This document shows positions 1-5,642 of a DNA stretch of 8,644 nucleotides, piece after piece. The position numbers and the translations under genes are program-made. Under the pieces are notes generated by a model. It made no database searches. It had not been told where the DNA came from and saw only the letters and a program-made list of their open reading frames with translations. Location: assembly GCA_905233595.1 (NCBI GenBank), contig CAJOFI010000147.1:1-8644 (forward strand), read 5' to 3'. The stretch comes from an uncultured Oscillospiraceae bacterium (lineage in GTDB: Bacteria; Bacillota; Clostridia; Oscillospirales; Oscillospiraceae). Position 1 is the stretch's first letter. Each line of letters opens with the position of its first letter.

Positions 1-181
1 GATTTTTCGCTGATCTGTCATTATCGGGACACTTACATGGCACTTAAGGAGGAGCCATCGCTCCGATCTCATAAGCGAGATAAGCTGCTTGCCGTCGTTC
101 CCGCTGCCTGATCCCGATCAGCTCACCTTTGCCCCTTTTGTCGGGCCGGTCTTATATGTACATCGGGTTCTCACCCTTTCT
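1..181 (-). ncRNA. Structured non-coding RNA, 5' part (raiA-motif-like candidate), cut by the left edge
   Basis: No convincing reading frame covers this stretch, but the minus strand carries many short perfect hairpins. In plus coordinates they are 165-176 (GGGT/ACCC around a 4-nt loop), 131-146 (GCCC/GGGC), 108-121 (CTGAT/ATCAG), 66-81 (ATCTC/GAGAT) and 51-64 (GGAGC/GCTCC). A good sigma-A promoter (188-216) would start transcription at about 180-181, just before the first hairpin. Unpaired stretches such as GGGAACGACGG and CCTCCTTAAGTG on the minus strand look like conserved sequence between stems. The compact run of hairpins, the expected length of about 200 nt and the clostridial host make the raiA motif RNA my leading guess, recalled from memory rather than matched. 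6S RNA fits less well because it is one long bulged rod. The 3' end and any downstream gene lie outside the window. That it is a structured RNA is fairly likely; the family name is uncertain. Confidence 0.55.
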
Positions 182-187
182 GGTTAT

Positions 188-216
188 AATATAACAGAGG
201 GGCAGGGATTTTGCAA
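188..216 (-). promoter_or_regulatory. Sigma-A promoter of the left-edge ncRNA
   Basis: On the minus strand, TTGCAA (211-216) and TATATT (188-193) are separated by exactly 17 nt. A second -10 register, TATTAT (186-191), overlaps it. The predicted start at about 180-181 lies directly before the first RNA hairpin, which supports an independent RNA gene rather than a leader of the upstream acyltransferase-like gene. Confidence 0.65.
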
Positions 217-302
217 GATGGGATATTGTACAAATCGAACAAACACCACTTGTTAAACTTACCGAAAAACGAATACGATCCGTCAAAACGACGAAAAAAG
301 CC

Positions 303-332
303 TTGACAGGAAATTCAAGATCAAAGTATAAT
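303..332 (+). promoter_or_regulatory. Near-consensus sigma-A promoter pointing antisense into the acyltransferase-like gene
   Basis: TTGACA (303-308) and TATAAT (327-332) are both perfect consensus hexamers with an 18-nt spacer. Transcription would start at about 339-340, read first through the 18-bp inverted repeat at 347-388, then run antisense to the 3' end of the minus-strand gene at 391-1269. No plus-strand gene with a believable product lies downstream. The transcript may therefore be an antisense or short hairpin RNA, or the match may be an unused one in AT-rich DNA. Confidence 0.5.
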
Positions 333-346
333 TTTATTTACTGACC

Positions 347-388
347 ACGAAGGGGATGTGAAAAAGACTCTTTTCACATCCCCTTCGT
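347..388 (-). terminator. 18-bp perfect hairpin, probable terminator of the acyltransferase-like gene
   Basis: Positions 347-364 (ACGAAGGGGATGTGAAAA) are perfectly complementary to 371-388 around a 6-nt loop. The hairpin begins two nucleotides after the TGA stop of the minus-strand gene, the usual place for a terminator. A/T runs lie at the loop side of the stem, not after it, and neither strand has a clean U-tract directly behind the stem, so termination is likely but not textbook. On the plus strand the same hairpin would form the 5' end of RNA from the 303-332 promoter. Confidence 0.55.
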
Positions 389-390
389 TG

Positions 391-1269
391 TCAATAGATA
401 TCCTCGTTGACACGGGTGGGGGGCTGCTCCACAATTTCGGGGTGCTGGAACATGTAGCGGAAGGCCTGGAGGAGCTGGGCGTAGTAGTGCCCGTCCACGA
501 TGCCCTCGTCCAGCACGAGCTTCGTGTCGATGTACTTGTTGTCCACGACCTGCCCCTTGCGGTTGATCTCGTACTTGTGGTACTTCGCGCCGAAGGCCAC
601 GAAGACCGGGAGCGTGCCGAAGTTATAGATGTGGTGGTACACCGGGCCGATGCGCAGGGAGCCGAGATCGGTGATGATCATGGAGCCGTGGAAGGGGCTT
701 GCGTCCAGAATGGACTGGGGGAGCAGCCCGAAGTAATCCAGCGCGCGAACCGCCGCAAGCATGATGCGGATGATAAAGCGGGGGAAGCGCGCGAAGAAAT
801 CCGCCACGTCCTCGGTGTTGTTGTTCTCCTCGCTGGTTTTGATCTCCTCGATCTTGGCGTTCATCTTGTTGTAAACGTCGTAGATCGTGTCGTTCGGCTC
901 AAACTTCACCTTGATTGTGGTCTCCGTGGCGTCCACACTCAGGGAGCGCTTGACCGTCATGACGACCTCAATGCTGTCGCGCGCGTAGATGCGGCGACCG
1001 ACGATGAAGCGGTTGATGCCCGGCAGCATCGAAAGGCAGCGGATGTAGGCGGCGATGATAAAGTGCAGGATGCCGATGCCCTTGTAGCCCTCCACGCGCA
1101 TCTGGCGCAGGCGGCGGTCGAGCGGGGTGACCTCAAAGCTCTCCTCATAGTGGATGAAGCGGTCGTTGCGCTGGGGCATGATGTAGGGGATAAACTTGGA
1201 AAAGCCCGGAAGTGAGCGGAGCAGGCGACCCTCACTGCGGTCGCCGAAGCGGCGTCTGGTCTGTGCCAT
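391..1269 (-). CDS. E2/CAT-fold acyltransferase-like protein (2-oxoacid dehydrogenase acyltransferase family) lacking the catalytic His
   Basis: This 292-residue protein resembles the catalytic domain of 2-oxoacid dehydrogenase E2 subunits and chloramphenicol acetyltransferases. It has no lipoyl or E1-binding domain, and no E1 or E3 genes lie nearby, so a normal E2 role is unlikely. The C-terminal motif D-E-G-I-V-D-G (254-260) aligns with the family's D-H-R-V-V-D-G: Asp259 and Gly260 are kept, but the catalytic His position is Glu255. His261 directly follows the motif. A short glutamate/asparagine-rich stretch (about 145-154) lies mid-protein. The ATG start is preceded by AGGAGG with 7-nt spacing, and the gene has its own promoter (1304-1332). 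It is downstream of the helicase-loader gene on the same strand and ends at a strong hairpin. Family membership is fairly sure; substrate and even activity are unknown. It may be a structural or regulatory relative. Confidence 0.75.
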   Translation of the reverse strand: MAQTRRRFGDRSEGRLLRSLPGFSKFIPYIMPQRNDRFIHYEESFEVTPLDRRLRQMRVEGYKGIGILHFIIAAYIRCLSMLPGINRFIVGRRIYARDSIEVVMTVKRSLSVDATETTIKVKFEPNDTIYDVYNKMNAKIEEIKTSEENNNTEDVADFFARFPRFIIRIMLAAVRALDYFGLLPQSILDASPFHGSMIITDLGSLRIGPVYHHIYNFGTLPVFVAFGAKYHKYEINRKGQVVDNKYIDTKLVLDEGIVDGHYYAQLLQAFRYMFQHPEIVEQPPTRVNEDIY

Positions 1270-1303
1270 GCGTAGTCCTCCTGATTTGTTGAAGCTGGTT
1301 CCT

Positions 1304-1332
1304 ATTATATCGGAAAGGATCGCGGATTACAA
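1304..1332 (-). promoter_or_regulatory. Sigma-A promoter of the acyltransferase-like gene
   Basis: On the minus strand, TTGTAA (1327-1332) and a perfect TATAAT (1304-1309) are spaced by 17 nt. The predicted start at about 1297 gives a leader of roughly 28 nt that contains the AGGAGG ribosome binding site. This allows expression independent of the dnaD-dnaI operon, although no clear terminator separates them. Confidence 0.65.
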
Positions 1333-1348
1333 GAAAAAATGAAAGGTT

Positions 1349-2344
1349 TTATCTTTTGCGGGAGCGGCGAATATCCTCCCCGGCGAAGGGCAGGCAGAGA
1401 AATTCCCCCGCGATGCGCGAGCTGATCTGCCCGCCGTAGTTTTTCGCGACCTGTTCATCGGAGAGGTTCGTGCTGATGATGGTCTTCCGACCGGCGACGA
1501 GGCGGGAGTTGATGAGCGTATAGAGGGCGCTGACCGACATGGGACTGACCATCTCCGTGCCGAGGTCGTCAAGGATCATCAGGTCGCAGGAGAGCATGCG
1601 CTCGACCCGGCGCCCCGCCTGCTCCTGCTCCTCGGGAGAGCGGGCGAACTTCTGCCGCTCGAAGGCGGAGAGCGCCGAGGCCGCCGTGTCGTAGCAGACC
1701 GAGCAGCCCTTTTTCGCCACCACGCGGGCGATGCAGGCGGAGAGGTAGGTCTTGCCGAGGCCGGGGTCGCCCTGCAGCAGGAGGTTCGAGGAGACGGCGG
1801 GGAAGTTCTCCGCGAATTTTTTGCAGCTTACGAGCGCGATCTCGGCAAGCTCACGCGGGACGCAGCGGCGCTTGGGGTCGAAGCTCTCGGGGTAGAGCGT
1901 GAGATCGAAGTTTTCAAAGCACTCGTCCCCGTTTCTCAGCAGCACGCCCAACTCCTTTGTCAGCTCCAGATTGTAGAGCCTGTCCAGACACTCGCAGACG
2001 CCGCTCGGGCCGTTGCCGGTGTCCTTGCACTTCGGGCAGGTGTAGATTTCATCCAGATAGTCGATCGGAAGCCCGTTTTCCGCGAGCTTCTCCGCCCGCT
2101 GTGCCTGCAGCTCCAGATTCTCCCGCTCGAGCGCGGCGATCTGCTGCGCCATGTCCGCCGGGTGCCGGATCGTAAGGCGCAGAAGCTCACGCATCTGGGA
2201 GCGCATCTCGCCGTCGATGCGCGAAAGCTCCGGGATGCGGGCGTAGCAGAGGCGAAGCCGCCTTGCGTGCTCATTCTCGTTCTCTGTCCGCCGTTTTTCC
2301 AATTCCGCTCTGGCGCGCGCCAGAAGCTGTCCGTCATAGGGCAT
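1349..2344 (-). CDS. dnaI: DnaI/DnaC-type replicative helicase loader (AAA+ ATPase)
   Basis: This 331-residue protein is an AAA+ ATPase expected to load the replicative DNA helicase onto single-stranded DNA at origins and restart sites. It has an N-terminal helical, coiled-coil-prone region (about 1-95) and a probable zinc site (Cys103, Cys106, Cys117, Cys119), as in DnaI. The ATPase domain shows Walker A GDPGLGKT (192-199), Walker B DLMILDD (254-260), a sensor-1 stretch ISTN (290-293) and a candidate arginine finger at Arg310. Length and motif order match clostridial DnaI/DnaC-like proteins. IstB transposition helpers share the fold, but no transposase is present and the partner is a DnaD-domain gene. 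The ATG start has AAGGTGG just upstream, overlapping the stop of the preceding gene, so the two are probably translationally coupled. All ATPase motifs look intact. Confidence 0.9.
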   Translation of the reverse strand: MPYDGQLLARARAELEKRRTENENEHARRLRLCYARIPELSRIDGEMRSQMRELLRLTIRHPADMAQQIAALERENLELQAQRAEKLAENGLPIDYLDEIYTCPKCKDTGNGPSGVCECLDRLYNLELTKELGVLLRNGDECFENFDLTLYPESFDPKRRCVPRELAEIALVSCKKFAENFPAVSSNLLLQGDPGLGKTYLSACIARVVAKKGCSVCYDTAASALSAFERQKFARSPEEQEQAGRRVERMLSCDLMILDDLGTEMVSPMSVSALYTLINSRLVAGRKTIISTNLSDEQVAKNYGGQISSRIAGEFLCLPFAGEDIRRSRKR

Positions 2345-2356
2345 CGTGATCCCACC

Positions 2357-3241
2357 TTAAATTTTGTCGATAATCCTGCGCAGCGCGTCCATATCTACGG
2401 GCTTCTGATCGCTTTTGGCGTCGCGCCGCTGGGCGGGGGCGCTGCGCCGCCCGTCCTTTTCCTCGATCTCCTTGGCCGTGTGCACGCCCTTGAGCGCGCT
2501 CGTCTGGGTCAGCGTGCGGTCGTAGGCGATGGCGACGGCGTCCTCGTGAAAGCCCATGTCCAGCCAGGAGCGGATGTATTTCTCCTCCGTGGCGGAGAGC
2601 GCCCGGTCGTATATGTTCAGCACGGCCTTGATGCGCCCGATCTCGCCCTGCCGCTCCTTGCGCGCGGCGATGTAGCTCTCGGCCTGCTCGAGCGTCAGGA
2701 TCTCCTGCCGCGCCCATTCGTAGGCCGCCTTCTCGATGGCCTTGGCGCTGGGGCGGCGGCTGGTGCCGTAGCGCGCGGCGAACTGATCGGCGCAGTCGCC
2801 CAGCAGCATGAAGATCACCTCCGCGGGCAGCCCCAGATAGTCGTAGACACCGAAGAGCACCCGCATGTCGTTGCTCGAGAGGTTGTGCCCGATCACGCGC
2901 GCGCCCTCGGCGAGGATCGCGGAAAAGGCGGGATCCTCCTGCCCCCGGCGCGTCAGATCGGCCGCCGGGTACTGCGGCAGCTCCTCCTCCGGGTCGAGCG
3001 GGGGCTTCACGGCCGGGCGCGGCCTTGCGCTCTCGTCCAATAGCCCCATGCGCTGCAGCTTTTCCTCCGCCTCCGCGATCTCGCGCATCGTGCGGCAGAG
3101 CGCCGCCGCCGCCTGCTCCGCGTCCCGGCTCCCGCTCTGCAGCCAGTGGAGGTACAGCAGCGCCACGTCCCCGTCATGGGCGGCGATGAGCTTGCTGAGC
3201 GCGTGGGAGCTGATGGTTTTTTCTGCCTTGCGTTCCTGCAT
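2357..3241 (-). CDS. DnaD-domain primosome/replication initiation protein, possibly with an internal deletion
   Basis: This 294-residue protein has a helical N-terminal region (about 1-70), an acidic/proline linker (about 72-92) and two DnaD-like (DnaB_2) repeats. The first is about 105-190 and keeps the helix IEKAAYEW (169-176). The second is about 203-262 and contains RSWLDMGF and AYDRT. In relatives the second repeat ends with a Tyr-x3-Ile-x3-Trp helix before a G-L-H-T...E-I stretch. Here TSAL (247-250) passes directly to KGVHTAKEIEEKDG, so about 14-15 residues appear to be missing at about 2489-2494 without a change of frame. That helix is linked to DNA binding in DnaD, so function could be altered. 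The gene heads an operon with the helicase loader 12 nt downstream and has its own extended -10 promoter. Its Shine-Dalgarno is weak (GAGG about 13 nt upstream), so the start is less certain than the frame. Confidence 0.85.
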   Translation of the reverse strand: MQERKAEKTISSHALSKLIAAHDGDVALLYLHWLQSGSRDAEQAAAALCRTMREIAEAEEKLQRMGLLDESARPRPAVKPPLDPEEELPQYPAADLTRRGQEDPAFSAILAEGARVIGHNLSSNDMRVLFGVYDYLGLPAEVIFMLLGDCADQFAARYGTSRRPSAKAIEKAAYEWARQEILTLEQAESYIAARKERQGEIGRIKAVLNIYDRALSATEEKYIRSWLDMGFHEDAVAIAYDRTLTQTSALKGVHTAKEIEEKDGRRSAPAQRRDAKSDQKPVDMDALRRIIDKI

Positions 3242-3288
3242 CTTCTTCTCTGAGCCTCAAGATTCAAAAATTATTTACAAGCAAAGCT

Positions 3289-3317
3289 ATTATAGCATCA
3301 AAATTGACTTGTCGCAA
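3289..3317 (-). promoter_or_regulatory. Sigma-A promoter of the dnaD-dnaI operon
   Basis: On the minus strand, TTGCGA (3312-3317), a 17-nt spacer and a perfect TATAAT (3289-3294) preceded by TGC form an extended -10 promoter. The predicted start is about 3282, giving a leader of roughly 40 nt. Its -35 box overlaps the -35 box of the divergent U32 promoter. Confidence 0.65.
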
Positions 3318-3338
3318 GGGGGAGCCTTGTGTTATAAT
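3309..3338 (+). promoter_or_regulatory. Extended -10 promoter of the U32-family gene
   Basis: TTGTCG (3309-3314) is followed after 18 nt by TATAAT (3333-3338) with an upstream TG (TGTTATAAT). The predicted start is about 3345, roughly 50 nt before the ATG. A better-looking TTGACT at 3304 is 23 nt from the -10 and is too far away to pair with it. Confidence 0.6.
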
Positions 3339-3396
3339 ACCCTGTAACATTGCATTTCTGTGCCCGGAGGGGCGCGGGAGAAAAAGGAGCAAAGAC

Positions 3397-5381
3397 ATGA
3401 TAGAACTGCTCTCGCCGGCGGGGTCGCCCGAGGCGGTCATAGCCGCCGTGCAGAACGGGGCGGACGCCGTATATCTCGGCATGGGCGATTTCAATGCCCG
3501 GCGCGGCGCCAAGAATTTTTCCGATGAGGAGTTTGAAAAGGCCGTGCGCTACTGCCGCATCCGCGGCTGCAAGGTCTACGTGACGCTCAACACCCTGGTG
3601 AATGACCGCGAGGTGGAGGGCGCCGTGAAGGCGGCGGGGCTGGCCTCCGACCTGGGGGCGGACGGCATCATCATCCAGGATCTGGGGCTTATCAAGGCGA
3701 TCCGCAGGGCGCTGCCCGACATCCCGCTGCACGCGAGCACGCAGATGAGCCTGCACAATCTGGCCGGCGTCCAGGCGGCGGCGGAGCTGGGGCTTACCCG
3801 CGCGGTGCTGGCGCGGGAGCTGAGCCTGGAGCAGATCCGCTACATCACGAGCCGCGCCGGCATCGAGACGGAGGTCTTCGTGCACGGGGCGCTCTGCTTC
3901 TGCCATTCGGGGCAGTGCTATATGTCCGCCATGATCGGGCGGCGCAGCGGCAACCGGGGCATGTGCGCCCAGCCCTGCCGGATGCCCTACCGCCTCACGG
4001 GCAGCAACGACGAGCACCCGCTCTCCCTCAAGGATGCGCATGAAGCGGCCGGAATATACCGCCATCGTCACGAGCGTCTATTCCAAGGCACTCCGGGAGC
4101 ACCGCCAGCCCACGAAGGAGGAGCTGCAGCTTCTGGAGCAGGCTTTCTCCCGCCAGGGCTTCACCCAGGGCTACTTCACGGGCGACAAGCAGGATATGCT
4201 GGGCACCCGCGACGACGCCGACCGCGCGGAGGAGGCGATCTTCACCACCGCGCGCAAGGCCTATTCCGACGGGGAGCTGCGGCGCGTGCCGGTGCATTTT
4301 TACACGGTGGCGGAGAAGGGCGTGCCCATCCGCGCCATCGCCTTTGACGACGAGGGGCACAAGGCCGTCACCTACGGCGCCATTCCCGAGCGCGCCAAGC
4401 GCCAGGGACTGAGCGACGCCTACCTGACCGAGCAGATGTTCAAGACCGGCGGCACGCCTTACAACGTGGTGGAGAACCGCGCGAAGGCCGACCGGGGGCT
4501 CTTTCTGCCCGCCGCGGAGATCAACCGCCTGCGCCGGGAGCTTGTGAACCAGCGCGCACGGGGCGATCCCCGCCCCGCCGCAGAACCGCACACCCCTGGG
4601 CGACCCCAAGATCATCTTCCAGGTGCGCACGGCCGAGCAGCTCACGCCGGAGCTTGCCGAGCTCAAGCCCGATTATCTCTACGCCCCCGCCGCGCTGATG
4701 GCGGAGCGCTACGAGCTGCTGCTGCCCTTCGTGAACGCGGGCGCGGTGCCGGTGGCGGTGCTGCCGCGCGTGGTCACGGACGAGGAGGCGAGACCCCTTT
4801 TCGCGACGCTGCAGCGGCTCTTCGACCTCGGCGTGAACGAGGCACTGACCGGCAACCTCGGCCAGATCGTGCTGGCGCGGGCGGCGTCGCTCAAGCTGCG
4901 CGGCGATTTCGGGCTCAACGCCTTCAACTCCCATACCATGTCCGTGCTGGAGGAGGCGGGCTTCCTCTCCGCGACGGCCTCCTTTGAGCTGCGCCTGAGC
5001 CAGATTCGCGACATGGCCAAGCCCATCGACACCGAGGCCATCATCTACGGGCGTCTGCCGGTGATGGTGTCCGAGCAGAACCTGCTGAAAACCGCCTCCG
5101 GGCGCACGAACGCGCTTCCGGCGGAGCTTTCCGACCGCATGGGCTCTGTCTTCCCGGTGGTGAGCGAGCCGGGCGAGCGCACAGTGATCTACAACGCGCA
5201 CAAGCTCTACCTCGCCGATAAGAAGGAGGATCTCTACGCTGCGGGGCTCTGGGGTCTGCGGCTGATGTTCTCCACCGAAAGCGCGCGCGAATGCGTGGAG
5301 GTCGCCAAGGGGCACCTGGGCTATTCCGATTACCGCCCGAACGTGCTGACAAGAGGACTGTACTATCGGGGCGTGGAATAA
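3397..5381 (+). pseudogene. U32-family (RlhA-like) gene broken by two frame changes
   Basis: The start ATG at 3397 has AGGAG seven nt upstream. Frame one (3397-4035) holds the U32 domain: LLSPAGSPEA at the N-terminus, QDLG, HASTQMS, and the family signature E-x-F-x2-G-A-L-C...G-x-C-x-M-S at residues 159-177, with Cys167, Cys174 and Cys190/194 as likely iron-sulfur ligands. After SLKD (213) homology jumps to RMKRPEY in the next frame (from 4037). The usual stretch ending in SLKIEG is missing, about 65 nt by family expectation. Frame two (about 4037-4556) keeps FSRQGFTQGYFTG and runs to INRLRRELVNQ. Near 4553-4572 homology moves to frame three (GAIPAPPQNRTPLGDPK onward), which runs to TAA 5381 and includes IYGRLPVM. 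All three parts give one two-domain, roughly 700-residue protein like E. coli RlhA (23S rRNA hydroxylation), not a proven peptidase. As written no full protein can be made; sequencing or assembly error is a real alternative. Confidence 0.8.
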
Positions 5382-5408
5382 ATGGAAAACAGTGAAAAGA
5401 GAATGGTG

Positions 5409-5621
5409 AAAAGTGAATAGTTCCTAAGGTGTTCCCTTCGGGAACAGATTATAATGAGGAACTGTTCCGAAATAACTTGTGCAATCTGACTTGCCTTTTT
5501 CACCTGTAGCTTCGTTGTCAAATCTTGAAATACACAAAGTATTCCTGCGATTTTCTATTTCTGCACGGTTCCTGAGTCGCGAAGCGACACCATAACTAGT
5601 CATAATTCACTATTTACTTTT
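5409..5621. repeat. MITE-like intergenic repeat element with terminal inverted repeats and internal hairpins
   Basis: This AT-rich stretch sits between the U32 gene and maf and contrasts with its GC-rich neighbours. Its ends form a 13-bp imperfect inverted repeat: AAAAGTGAATAGT at 5409-5421 against ACTATTTACTTTT at 5609-5621, 12 of 13 matching. Inside are perfect hairpins GTTCCC-TTC-GGGAAC (5431-5445) and GTCGC-GAA-GCGAC (5576-5588). A 7-bp stem GGAACAG/CTGTTCC (5441-5447 with 5462-5468) competes with the first hairpin. It encodes no protein. Short GTGAATAGT-rich hairpin elements of this look recur in gut clostridial genomes from my general recollection, so a non-autonomous mobile or dispersed repeat is likely. 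The exact ends and any target-site duplication cannot be fixed from one copy. Confidence 0.5.
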
Positions 5622-5642
5622 TGGTATTAAGTGAGAGGGAAT

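Noticed and set aside
1..181. T-box, 6S RNA or tmRNA at the left edge
   Set aside because: No T-box GGTGG antiterminator sequence, no tmRNA tRNA-like end or tag frame, and not the single long bulged stem of 6S RNA. 6S is only disfavoured, not excluded.
358..1215. Long plus-strand open frame of 285 codons opposite the acyltransferase-like gene
   Set aside because: It is a shadow of the GC-rich minus-strand gene: valine/aspartate/histidine-rich low-complexity composition, no family features, and its start lies inside the hairpin. The minus-strand protein has clear family motifs and an AGGAGG site.
1349..2344. IstB-type insertion sequence helper ATPase
   Set aside because: The fold is shared, but there is no IstA transposase or terminal repeats, and the partner is a DnaD-domain gene with a zinc-site N-terminus typical of DnaI.
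2162..3043. Plus-strand open frame of 293 codons opposite the dnaI and dnaD genes
   Set aside because: It spans two real minus-strand genes, has shadow-type composition and no ribosome binding site or recognisable domain.
3304..3338. TTGACT at 3304 as the -35 box of the U32 promoter
   Set aside because: It is 23 nt from TATAAT, too far for sigma-A; TTGTCG at 3309 with 18-nt spacing and the extended -10 fits better.
3298..4071. Minus-strand open frame opposite the U32 gene
   Set aside because: The plus strand carries the exact U32 signature; the minus frame covers the divergent promoters and shows no domain.
4033..4600. Programmed frameshifting as the cause of the U32 frame changes
   Set aside because: No slippery heptamer or stop-codon signal is seen at the junctions, and conserved residues are missing at the first one, which points to deletion rather than recoding.
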